Origin: Suillus spraguei
Lineage: Eukaryota > Basidiomycota > Agaricomycetes > Boletales > Suillaceae
Assembly: GCA_016800925.1 (NCBI GenBank)
Contig: JABCPU010000996.1
Span: 1-19,148, forward strand
Length of the DNA: 19,148 bases
Direction of reading: 5' to 3'
Below are positions 1 to 9,433 of this stretch, piece by piece (within the stretch, counting starts at the first letter, position 1; each line of letters starts with the position of its first letter). The notes under the pieces are model-generated. The model was not told the origin of the DNA. It worked only from the letters and a program-made list of their open reading frames with translations, and made no database searches. Both the position numbers and the translations under genes were made by a program.

Positions 1-139
1 AGTCTCTCATGATCATCCTGCATGCTATATCGAGCCCTGTACAGAAGAACAGTGTGAAGCTGCAAAAGATTAGGGATTCCTGTTGCTGAATTAATAGCAC
101 TCGGTCCTTCAACTTCGTGACCTTCGCATCCATCCTCCC

Positions 140-792
140 ATGTCTATCCCGTCATCATTTGGTTCAATGGATCCTGTCTTGCCAGTCTTAGTAAAAGACT
201 TAGGCACCACCTCTCCTTCCTCCTCTAACGAACTTCTTGCGGCTGTTGAACGAGGGACCACTCCTGACCTCCCTGCATCCGCGTACACTCTAACCAGCAA
301 GCAACAGGCACAGCTTCGACGAGACAATGCCTTCGCCTTAAAACGCATGACATGACAGAAAGAGAAGAAGCGTGCTAGATCCACCAGTCCTAAACCCATT
401 ATCTCACCATCACCATTACGCATGTCCACTTCTAACACTGATGAAAACATGAAATGCCGATTCTGTGGCATCGTCGGACATCGGCAAAAGAATTGTCTCG
501 ACTATCAATGCCAAATCTGTCTGCGACACACTCCTACCCATCTGTCCATTTACTGCCCTCAGCGTCTTGGGGAACCCCCATTTATGCTTACCTGGAAGGA
601 TGATGGATTTTATAATGCACTGCGTAGGTGGGAACAGTATCTTATTAACCATCGACGACGAAAAGAAGGTCGACGGGCAAGGACTGTAGCAGAGGAGGAA
701 GTGGCTTATATGTTAGGAGGAATGCCGCTGATGAAGACGTCGCTAACTATGACGACTATGATCCCATCTATGACGACAACAGAGATGTTTGA
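140..792 (+). pseudogene. Gag-like zinc-knuckle protein, broken reading frame
   Basis: A reading frame opens at the ATG at 140 and runs in one frame to about 720, except for a TGA at 353-355 (Arg-Met-Thr-stop-Gln-Lys). The continuation from 356 is in the same frame and leads into a zinc knuckle of form CX2CX4HX4C (CRFCGIVGHRQKNC, about 447-488) and a second Cys/His cluster (CQICLRHTPTHLSIYC). After about 720 the plausible C-terminus is in another frame: an acidic stretch (NAADEDVANYDDYDPIYDD) ending at the TGA at 790-792, so a frameshift is likely. Zinc knuckles of this kind occur in retroelement Gag proteins and in some fungal repeat-encoded ORFs. The frame ends about 20 bases before a polypurine tract and LTR, which supports a retroelement origin. 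No protease, reverse transcriptase or integrase is seen, so the element is internally deleted, non-autonomous, or simply not a classic gag. Judged non-functional. Confidence 0.55.
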
Positions 793-812
793 AAGTCGGT
801 GACTTTCAATGT

Positions 813-822
813 AAAAAGGGGG
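813..822 (+). other. Polypurine tract next to the LTR
   Basis: A run of five A then five G sits three bases upstream of the TGTTA that opens the presumed LTR. This is the expected place and composition for the plus-strand primer of an LTR retrotransposon. The call depends on the LTR call. Confidence 0.5.
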
Positions 823-825
823 TAA

Positions 826-1301
826 TGTTACAGTTGTACGTGCCCCTATTCATTTTCCCTTTATCTTCTTACTTGTATATCATGTCACATGACTCCGACT
901 CATATGCTCAACGCATCTGTACAATACATGCCTTCCTTATTAGGATACACAGTTACATTCTCATGGTTACCTGGTCTGTGCGCACATATCTACCTATATA
1001 AGCACAGTGTACTTGTAGTAGATTCTTTACTTTAATCTTACTGGGTTTTACCTGGAACTTCCTTCGCTTAGGTCTCCAACCTAAGTTGTCCTTGAATCAT
1101 CTCTAAGTCTAAGCACTCCTTAGCCTTAGTCTCTATTGTCATAAGAACCACTCGGACTTATCCTTGAGGCCAGACCCTTGATCGTACTCGGAACGTGTTC
1201 CTTGTACTTTCACCTTGTCCTCTTTTGGGCATTGTAAGAAGCTCCCAGCAGACTGTCTGTGTCTTTCACTGTCGCTGGTGACGCCACCCCAGTTCATAAC
1301 A
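826..1301 (+). mobile_element. LTR of an LTR retrotransposon (3' or solo LTR)
   Basis: The segment starts TGTTACAG and ends CATAACA, giving the TG...CA ends and the short inverted terminus TGTTA/TAACA typical of LTRs. It has a TATATAAG box at 995-1002, about one third in, and a polypurine tract just outside its left end. Its right end abuts a sequence also found at 5403 and 16660, so the element was inserted into an older repeat. The next five bases after the LTR are CACAT, a candidate target duplication, but the matching left copy lies outside the window. No second LTR is present, so pair identity cannot be judged. Confidence 0.6.
995..1002 (+). promoter_or_regulatory. TATA box within the LTR
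   Basis: TATATAAG is the best Pol II TATA match in the LTR. It lies about 170 bases from the LTR start, in the position of a U3 promoter. Confidence 0.4.
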
Positions 1302-1655
1302 CACATATGATATTGGTGTTACTGAGAAGTTCTGGTTAGCAGCAATGAACTTGACGAGCAAAGAGTGACAAATTCCTAGATGTGAGTGCAGGCACTGCCT
1401 TGCATATATGATATACCCTAACATGCACCTTCTGCGTGGCCCATCTGTGCTGTGCACTGCGCCCTAATTCCATTGGTCACATTTCTTCCTTGCTTCTCGG
1501 CTCACTGCCATTACCAAAGCGTCAAATCTGTTTTATCATTGCTTCATTGTCAGTTTCACTTTGGACGTGGCGGGCTACCTTTCCTCATCCCACCGGTTCA
1601 AAACTGTTCTGAATATATGCACACCCAAGGCTTTCTTACTTCCCTATCAACCTAC
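1302..1655 (-). repeat. WD40-promoter repeat, copy A
   Basis: This segment is clearly similar to 5400-5730 and 16655-17035 in the same orientation, including the block with a TATA-like string and GCAAGGCAG on the minus strand (around 1395-1420) and the block CCCTATCAACCTACAGA at 1640-1656. In copy B the repeat lies just upstream of a WD40 gene. Here the WD40 part that should lie to the left is missing, replaced by the LTR at 826-1301. Similarity to the other copies stops after 1655. Confidence 0.65.
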
Positions 1656-3385
1656 AGAGAAGGTAACACATTGCTGAGTGTGCCCTGGATGAACCTGTAC
1701 CTGGAAGGCTCAAACGCTCTTAATGTCGGCACAAATATGCTGTAGTGCTTGAGGTTGAAATCCCTGACTTGCTGACAGAAGGCTACTATGTCACCTTCTA
1801 TCTTCAGTAATGTTAACTCATGAATATCTTCGCCTGATCTTATCCTGCACTCTGCATTCAGTGTTGCATGACGCAAACCTACGAAGCACGGCTGGCCTGG
1901 TGACTGTGATTGTAGATAGCTCTGTCTGCCGTCTCTGCCATTACACCACCCATAATCCTTGCCGCTTTCTTGGTGCCGAACCCTCGCACATCATCCTACA
2001 TTATATCAGCTGCACTTGTTAGTTGCGGTGCATATCAAGTTACCTCATGCAGGGCTCATTCTAGGATCAAACATCCTAAGCTGCTTGTTCTTCATCGGAA
2101 GTACTGACGAAATGCCCGCATATTGAGACACGCAAACTAAAGGAGATGTTGCACTTCCATCGGCAGTTGAGTGCGTTCAATGTGCATCCGTAAGTGAAAT
2201 GATATACAAGTTGCCTGAATGCGAGGCATACAGTAAACCATGCAAAGAGACGTATCGTGTAATTCTCTTCGCTCCTCCGGTAACAAACAGGACAACCCTG
2301 GTGGATTCTAGCCCGTACTACAGAAGTACTACTGAGCAAAATGAGAAACGAGAGCAATGTGGACATGTGTGAACTCACAAAGCAATCTTAGAGCTTACTC
2401 CGCTGGCGAGCATACTCGTGCCTTCACTGGGCTTCTCGTGGTTGTAAATGTCTGTCATGCCGTCTACGCAGCTGGCATGAACTACGTGATGACACAGGAA
2501 CAGAAAAAGAAGTTCCTGTGGTGATTAATTGATTGTTGTAGGGACTGCGTACATAGCACACAAATCGTTCTTGCTAGAATAGGCGTCGAGTTTATCAATG
2601 ACACAAAAGTACAGCAATAAGTGTTCGTACATTTCATAAATAACCCGCTATTCGAGCCCTTTGAGCAGGTCTTGGCAAGGTCGGAGCTGTCGCCATTGGG
2701 AACCGTTTAGTATCCTTCCAGAAGGGAGAAATTTAAAGATGAAGTCATGAAGAATCAACCTATTCTACGTAGATGATCTGACGAATAGTCAATTTCAACT
2801 CCGATATTTTCCAGTAGACTGCAGTCTGCAGATAAGATCTTCCTCCTGCGCCCAGCTGACCAGTACTCGGAAATCTGTGTCTTTGATTCTCCAGGCACAA
2901 TGCCACTATGTCGCATCATGATGCTTCTGCATCTTTACGGTGACCAAAGAATAGCTATTGCTGGCTGCCAATCCCAATCCACTTCCTGTATTCAGCGAAG
3001 GATGGCTGGCTTGGTGTGATTATCGACGGCTCTTTCTGCCATCTATTCCTACAGCTAGAAACAGACAACCGCCATTTTATGGTATCGACGAAAATTCGAT
3101 TTGCGCTGTCGCTATCGAACTTTAGAGCTTCACTTTTTACTCTTCCCAAACCAATCCGCATGCACAGAAAGGCGAGTAACACGGCGACAATCATAAAGTT
3201 ACAAGTAAAACACGAAACTCAACAGATGGAGGCTCAACTCATCGAGTCATTTACGAAGACTCAGCCTCTGAGTGGTTAGTTGCCACAAGACGGGATGGTC
3301 CTGCCTCTGGCTGTGATTGATTAGCCACTGGTTTCAATTCGATTCCTCGTGCTGAACCCTAGAAGACCACATGAGTGAATCAAAT
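1656..3385. other. About 1.7 kb without a recognisable gene
   Basis: No frame here shows a family I recognise. Short open frames exist: 1652-1876 on minus, 2076-2378 on minus with a hydrophobic start, and 2955-3194 on minus with a hydrophobic start followed by a basic region. None has splice-supported extension, a conserved motif or a clear promoter. They may be exon remnants of decayed genes. I see no inverted or tandem repeat in the stretch. Confidence 0.4.
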
Positions 3386-5215
3386 TTATGAATAAATGGG
3401 TTTAATATACTCGGCGACTGGACCAAGAACGTTTTCTTCCTCTTCGTCTGACTCAGGATCGTCATCATAGACTGGCCGTCGTGCCGGCTTCTTCTCTTTT
3501 TTCTGAAACCAGCTTAGGCAGAAGAAGAAAACAAATGGCCGCACTCCGTCATCTACACCAACGACATCGCCCTAGAAAAATGACGGGGTCAGAACTGACA
3601 AACCCAACAGAATCGTAAAAAAACAAACGTAATTAGCTTGTCCGAGAGGAACATCAACAACTTTGACTGATTTTTGTTTTGGTTCGCGCGCCTTTTGCTT
3701 TCCCTTGTCTGACGACGACTGGATGGGGTCAAAAAAGGCCCTTCCACCGGGCAAGGATGTCAATGGAGAGCTTTCCGCAGGAGGACGATTGGAAGGTAAG
3801 GGCAAAGTAGCAGGGAACTACGGTGCGAGTGTTGAGTGAATTCCAAAAGAAACAAGAGAAAGAGACTCACGTCTAGGGATCACAAGGCTGGTTGTTCCTA
3901 ACAGGACCAACTGCGTCCGCGCGAGAAGAGAAGCGAAGGAATTTGCTGAGACGAAGGAAAGTGGGTTGCTGTGGGTCTCTTACAGGCAGAGGCCTCGGCG
4001 CTATAGGTATAGCGGATATCGGTGACCTGCGGTGTCCAGCAGGACGACGAGGAGTCGCATCAGACTGTAATGATAGCGATAGGTAAATGGTATAGCATTG
4101 AATAAATAATGACATACGCACATTCAGTAGATCTTTGCGGGTAGACTTTTTTGCGTGCAATAACCTATAAGGAAAAGTTAGCGCATGAACAGCAGACCTG
4201 TACAGGGAATGCATACACGAGCCTGAGAAAGGATGTCAGGTGGAGTATCACAGATGCAAATCTTGTAGTCGTCTTTGGTGCCTGTTGTGTAAACTAGTTG
4301 GCGTGAATCAGGCGAGAGGATAAGGGGAAAGGCATTCTGAACATCAAATGAGGCGAGGAGTTGGCGGGATTCGAAAGCCCAGAGCTTGATGGTGTTATCA
4401 TGGTAAGAAGCACTGGCAAGGAGAGCACCATCAAATGAAAGTGCTAGACCACCGACAAGTTTGGTGTGCCCTTCAAAGGGAACTCCAACAGTCTCCAGCG
4501 TCGACGCGTCAAACTCGTAAATTGTCTTGGCGAGGTCTTCCGATTTCAAATCTGCGGCGGAACTGAATTCAAATGCGGCTATGATCGTTTTGTTTTTGTT
4601 TGTCCAAAAAATTGGCGAAAATACGGTTCCGCGGTCAGTTGGTTTCCCTGACCTGACCTCCAATTTCTGTGATTTGATATCCCAGACTTCAAGGCACGTC
4701 CCCCAACCTGACTTGACTGCAAGCTTCTTCGAGTCTTTGGAGAATCGAACCGCGCCCACATGACCCATATTGCTCTTGAATGGACCAGCCATGAGTTTGC
4801 CAGTCTCCAAGTTCCATATCCGCGCTGTTTCATCGAGTGACCCGCTTGCCAGCAGCGTGCTATCTGAAGAAATATCAATGCAATAGATCTCCGAGGTGCG
4901 ACCTTCGAATGTTTTCACAATCCCTGTCTCAACCTCACAAGCTTTCAACTTCCAACCTCCACCAGCAGTGACAACCCATCGGCCATCCTTTGATACCGCC
5001 ACTACCGCCCCCTCGCAAACATCCCGCGCTCCCTCAATTTCCTTGCCCGTCTTTAGATCCCACTGCCGACTGGTCTTATCGTTCGATCCGCTGATTATTC
5101 GCTGGCCGTCTGGAAAGTAGGATATGGATTGAATGTAGTCTCCATGGCCCTTCAAAGTTGTTATCGGTTTCAGAATCCATTTCGTGGTGGCTGCCTTCGT
5201 CGATGCATAAGCCAT
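3386..5215 (-). CDS. WD40-repeat protein, copy 1 (tail frameshifted)
   Basis: The first exon runs from the ATG at 5213-5215 (MAYASTKAATTKW...) to about 4220 and encodes a beta-propeller of about seven WD40 units. Visible markers are GH...RQWDL (about residues 23-54), ARIWNL, LEVWDI and IKLWAF. Such propellers are protein-binding scaffolds; the partner is unknown. The continuation is recognisable downstream: a short exon with KKSTRKDLLN; 4064-3872 with SDATPRRPAGHRR and RDPQQPTF; 3817-3629 with KGKQKAREPKQKSVKVVDV; and 3571-3386 with GDVVGVDDG, CLSWFQKKEKK and an acidic end. Two oddities affect the tail. The sequence at 3873-3880 has one base fewer than copy 2 (CCCTAG against CCCCTAG), giving a TAG at 3873-3875. 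The first tail intron would need a GC donor (CTCAG|GCTCGT), where copy 2 has GT. Reading straight on instead stops at 4178. An in-frame ATG at 5296 exists, but copy 2 supports the start at 5215. Confidence 0.75.
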
Positions 5216-5378
5216 AGTTGTGTCTCCGTGAGCGAAACCGTGAGGTAGTTGACTGCGGGCAAAGTATTCTTTGGATATAGTACTCAAAAGGTGCAAAGGT
5301 GAAGTCTCCCGGCGTCAGTGTATTATATGACTGATGGTAGCAGTAATTCGAAGATGGGTCCCTGGTCAATCTAAATGT

Positions 5379-5795
5379 CAGTCCATCCCTGCTGGAGATA
5401 CAGATGATATTTTGGTGTCACCGAGAGGTTCTAGCCAGCAATGATGAACTTGAGGAGCAATGAGCGATAAAATCCTGGATATGAGTGCAGCTATCGACTT
5501 CAGGCGCTGCCTTGCATATATATACACTAACATGCCTCTTCTGCACGGCCCATCCTTGCTGTGCAATGCGCACTAATTCCATCCATCACATCATATCCTC
5601 CTTGCTTCTCGGCTTACTGCTATTACCAAAACATCGATTTCTGGGACTACCTTTCCCTATCCAACCGTTCTGAGTATGCGTATATCCAAGGTTTTCTTGC
5701 TTCCCTATCAACCTACAGAACTTCGCAAATATGCGGATACTTTCAGCTCATGATCTTCTTTCGCTTATCCCCTTGAATTTCATAAAGCTTCGACC
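5379..5795 (-). promoter_or_regulatory. Promoter and upstream region of WD40 copy 1 (repeat copy B)
   Basis: This region upstream of the WD40 start is shared with 1302-1655 and 16636-17126. On the minus strand it holds a TATATATA string (5517-5524) followed by GCAAGGCAGCGCC, about 300 bases before the ATG at 5215, so a long 5' leader is likely. The TATA-like string recurs in the other copies (about 1404-1416 and 16763-16775), which supports a duplicated promoter. Its left part also overlaps an open frame on the minus strand (5743-6141). Confidence 0.5.
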
Positions 5796-6141
5796 ACCCT
5801 ATATTCATAATGTGACTTTCAAAATACGATGAGGTAGTAATAGATTCTGAAGTTCCTACATCTTCCGATTGATCCAGCATCTTCCAAAATTTGGTGTATA
5901 CCGGCACTTAGGTTTTAGACACATCGTGCCAGGACGTCACTTCAACTTCTAGTGTGGAAAGAGACTCAGACAAGTGGAGGACAAGGTCACAGTATCTATT
6001 TGGATTCACAAAGCACTGCTGTAGTATAGATACAGTAAGTACAGCCGATAGTATAATACAAAGATATATCCATGATAATATGGAAATCCAGACTACCGTC
6101 TTGTTTTGCAACTTCCTTCCTAATCGAACGTCGTTCGTCAT
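5743..6141 (-). pseudogene. Unidentified membrane-protein fragment with one internal stop
   Basis: The minus-strand frame from 6141 encodes a basic start (MTNDVRLGRKLQNK), then a strongly hydrophobic segment (WISILSWIYLCIILSAVLTV) that would span a membrane. It then runs through a TAA at 5908-5910 into another 55 codons of plausible protein (VPVYTKFWKMLDQSEDV...) ending at 5743. The open frame on both sides of one stop suggests a decayed gene or an unrecognised intron. I recognise no family. It lies between the WD40 promoter repeat and the rhodopsin-domain gene and overlaps the repeat. Confidence 0.25.
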
Positions 6142-6222
6142 CCGAGTCCTTGAATGTTTCTAGCTACTCTCAACACTGGTGCCTCTTCGGTGCAATGCAC
6201 GCTTGCGTCTTCAGCTTCATTC

Positions 6223-7645
6223 TTAGACTTCATCCCTGCAGCCTGCACTGTTAACCTGTCTTAAGGTTATCCCGTCTTGTGAAGAAAGCGGCGTCATCGC
6301 ATTCGTGCTACTGTCCATCGGTATCAAGATGATACTCGTGAAGACTCCAGTGGATGCGAATGGCTGGTTTATGTTGGATGTATCCTTTGAATATACGCGG
6401 TATAAGAAGGCCACGATCACAAGGAAGTTGCAGACGATGAGACTGAGAGCGACCTGGTTTCGGTCGTGTTTCACAAAGCAGTTTGGGGACAGCGAGAATG
6501 CTCACCTTGATATGCGCAAACATGAGCGTATTTGTATTATAGATATCGAGGAGGAGGAGTGCAGAGTGAGAGATTGTGAAGGCGGGGACCAGAAGTAATG
6601 CACCAAATGCAAATTGAACCAGTATCATGCTGCTGCGCGGATGGCCTATGGTTCCCAAGAGATAAAGTGGCACGACAACGAGGGTAATATCTGCGATGAT
6701 GTCCGCTGAATTGCCAACGATTTGAGGACACAACACCCCAAGAAAGCATATAGGTACTGACTGATCAAATGCGAAACCCCCACTGACTTACCCATGCGGC
6801 AGGAGTGAAACTCGCAGATACTCATCTTCTGAACGAGCAGTCCAGTCCACATACACGCAAAGCAAACTATGACGAGAGTGGTAACCTGTTTGTGAATCTT
6901 GGACCCCGAGTGGTTGGCGATAGGAATGATCGAGAAAATGACGCTCATGCGTGCAGCCCTGAACCAGTCAGTTAGAAAGTAACCGAGTGAGCTATGATGC
7001 GTACCACATCACAGTAGTAAAAGCGACTGCGATGATCCATGCTGGGAGTGGTATGAACATATTATTATCCTTGGAATGCGAAGTCGAGTACTACTCACAA
7101 CTCAGTGCACCATCGACCCAGATACATGCCAGGCAAGTAACTGAGGGAATGGTGGTTGGTTTACTGTCCAAGGCAGCATACAGGAAAATTTATACCATCT
7201 GCGATAAGTGCAAGTGCCGCCCATGCATCTTCCCACCATAAGTGACGCATCCAGCCTCTGTAAACGAGCCTGAAAGACGGTGCAGACGATGGCAGTACCA
7301 TGCAATACTGACCCCACGACTGTCCGAATGATGATAAACATAACAACACCCAATACTGGCAACTTCTAACTCACCACTCAACTGGCAGGAGTGGTATAAT
7401 GCCAGCATTAGATATCTGGCGTAAAATCAGACAAGGAGATGGTTGAAGTTCAAGTTGCAAACGCAAATTGAAAACTGACCATATATGTGATGCAGGCCGA
7501 GACGAGTTGTCCATGTTCTCATGCCTTCTGGCGGGATGACTTCAGGCTGCAGGGCTACGCAGATAGCCCTGACTGGGTAAAGTGTTACAAATGTATTGTG
7601 TCTGGGTCCGATGTCAAACCTTCCTCCTCGAAATAGAGCCCCCAT
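6223..7645 (-). CDS. Rhodopsin-domain (7TM) integral membrane protein, apparent frameshift in exon 2
   Basis: Seven exons can be joined on the minus strand: 7645-7480, 7307-7196, 7140-7099, 7041-7005, 6958-6792, 6705-6506 and 6453-6223. Introns are GT...AG and phases agree at every junction except for one extra base in exon 2. The product would be about 317 aa, a usual size for fungal rhodopsin-domain membrane proteins. Visible family features are IPPEGMRTWTTRLGLH near the N-terminus, LHGTAIVCTVF and RLVYR of TM1, WWEDAWAALALIAD, the exon join ALS-SWIIAVAFTTVMWAARMSVIFSII, LVVVPLYLLG, and SLIVCNFLVIVAFLYRVYSK at the end of the TM domain. The break is at 7273-7275, where CTTTCAGG replaces an expected CTTCAGG. 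An alternative splice to the CTTTCAG there could restore frame, but would drop TM1. The gene is therefore either newly broken, mis-sequenced or oddly spliced. Ligand and function are unknown. Confidence 0.65.
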
Positions 7646-7733
7646 ATGCAGAGAGCTTTACCTTTAATACTGGAATCAGCGCTATATTATTCAGAAGATG
7701 ACATCCTGCAACAGTGAAATTCAGGATGTGAAG

Positions 7734-7953
7734 AGGTGTGCTCAATTCTGAAGTTGTCAGGTCAAGTGTTGTCAAGTTGCAGCCAAAAAATGATGTAAAG
7801 CCACCAAATTGGGCTAACCCTTACGGCTAGCACCTTCATCAGGGAAAATGAAGTTCTCAAGTTTGATACGAGAGCGTTCTGCTAAGGCTGGCTTTAAGGC
7901 ACGGTTGGACTTGACACACCTTGAACTTGACACCTCAAGAATTGAGCACGCCT
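7734..7953. mobile_element. MITE-like inverted-repeat element
   Basis: The two ends are imperfect inverted repeats of about 45 bases. The left starts AGGTGTGCTCAATTCTGAAG; the reverse complement of the right starts AGGCGTGCTCAATTCTTGAG. Both continue through TGTCA and GTTGTCAAGT/GTGTCAAGT. The core of about 130 bases has no coding potential. Size and structure fit a miniature inverted-repeat transposable element just upstream of the rhodopsin-domain gene. I see no clear target-site duplication, so the superfamily is open. Confidence 0.6.
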
Positions 7954-8764
7954 GAGAGGGTCCCAGCGGCTTGTTACGATATTTGGGCGGGTGAAATACT
8001 CCAAATTTATCATAGGCCGCTCATCCGACGCTCAGCCTGGCCATCACGATTGTAGTACTTAGCCTGCATTCTTGCCACGCCTGGAAACCATGTAGAATGA
8101 TGTCACTTCAATCTTGATAAGCACATGTGTAAAGATAATAATCCGACTCATCGAATATCGCAGATGACATATAAGTGTCATCAGTCATGGGGGATACAAG
8201 CAGCGAGGAAGTGCACATAAAGTTAGCTGTGACCATGAGCACCACCACCGCTGGTATTTGCTGTGCCATCCTGACGATGTATCTCAACACGCTCCAAGCG
8301 CCATCGAGGAGGCATCCCTCAGTCTTCCATGAGACCAACAAGAATAGTAGCACAGGAATGCCATGCACCAATGCACATCTGGGAGCGAATCGACGTCACC
8401 TGTGTCGTTGTCTTGTGGCACGGTAGCCTGTTGGCTAGACGGATGTCGAGTATCGTCTACTTTCTTGTATTCCGGTAGTTTGGCAGCAAGAAGCTGCTAT
8501 AGTGCACAAATCGGTAAAAGGGACAAAGAAGTGAGAAGATGTACGTTACAGCGACTTTGCGATTTGGTGCAACTTCAACGATCGGTGATCCATGGCTGTG
8601 CTTGGGCCCGCCGAAAGAAAGATGCTGCCGTAGGAATTGTACGACTCAATTCAAGCGAGAGGGCGAAGAATTTATTTCAACCTGGATACGCACTCAATTA
8701 TGTATTGCTAGTTATAGAAATTGAAGACTGACATGATCAAATTGAGCCGCAACCTGACCTGGGA
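7954..8764. other. Spacer with one weak membrane-protein fragment
   Basis: Between the MITE and the first WD40 copy-2 piece there is no complete gene. The only protein-like stretch is a minus-strand frame at 8371-8108 (MVHGIPVLLFLLVSWKTEG..., then VVVLMVTANFMCTSSLLV...), which has two hydrophobic segments and could be a remnant of a transmembrane protein. Upstream of it on the minus strand the frames are full of stops. No family recognised. Confidence 0.3.
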
Positions 8765-9433
8765 GAGATGGTGGTAGGAGTGATGTAGCAGGGACCTGCA
8801 GTGCAAGTGTTGAGTCAACTACGAAGAAACAAGAGAAAGAGATTCACATCTAGGGGATCACGAGGCAGATTGTTCCTAACAGGGTGAACTGCGTTCGCGC
8901 GAGAAGAGAAGCGAAGAAGTTTGCTGAGATGTAGGAAAGTAGGTTGTTGTGGGTCTCTTGCAGTCAGAGGCCTCGGCACTATAGGTGAGATGAGTATTGG
9001 TGGTCTGCGGTGTCCAGCAGAAAGACGACGAGTTGCATCAGACTGCAATGACAGTGATAGGTGAGTGGTATAATGAGTGAAAAATGAGATGCGCACATTT
9101 AGTAGATCACTGTGGGCGACTTTTTGCGTGTAGCGTTCTATAAGGGGAATGTTAGCACATGAACAGCAGGCGTGTACAGGAATGCATACACGACCTGAGT
9201 AAAGATGTCGGGTGGAGTATCACAGATGCAGATCAAGTTGTAGTCGTATGTCATGTAAATCAGTTGACATGAATCGGGCGAGAGATGATAAGGGGACAGG
9301 AATTCGGAATATCAAATGAAGCGAGGAGTTGGCGGGACTCGAAAGCCCATAGCTTGATCGTTTGGTCATTAGAAGCACTGGCAAGGAGAGTACCATCAAA
9401 TGAAAGTTAGATCACTGACTTCGCTTGACCTGT
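8765..9433 (-). pseudogene. WD40 copy 2, C-terminal piece
   Basis: The piece aligns with the tail of WD40 copy 1 (about 3790-4460) along its whole length, same strand and order: DATRRLSAGHRR, RDPQQPTFLHLSK and PVRNNLPRDPLD, then back through the small tail exon to the region of the last WD repeats. It keeps the CCCCTAG that copy 1 has lost and a GT donor (CTCAG|GTCGTG) where copy 1 has GC. It is no longer joined to the rest of its gene: similarity stops at about 9433 and resumes at about 12958. Confidence 0.75.

Noticed and set aside
2076..2378. Secreted cysteine-containing protein on minus
   Set aside because: The hydrophobic start is signal-like, but the ATG context, introns and homology cannot be supported.
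3892..4086. Plus-strand basic Arg/Gly-rich frame
   Set aside because: Antisense of the WD40 tail exon, whose coding strand is confirmed by the second copy.
5216..5296. Start of the WD40 protein at the upstream ATG (5296)
   Set aside because: WD40 copy 2 shares the start at the internal ATG (5215), and the 27 extra residues have no counterpart there.
6305..6598. Plus-strand open frame
   Set aside because: It is antisense to the last two exons of the rhodopsin-domain gene, which has splice-consistent exons and family motifs.
7375..7381. 7-nt microexon in the rhodopsin-domain gene as the default model
   Set aside because: It only restores frame if TM1 is skipped; a one-base insertion in exon 2 explains the family alignment better.
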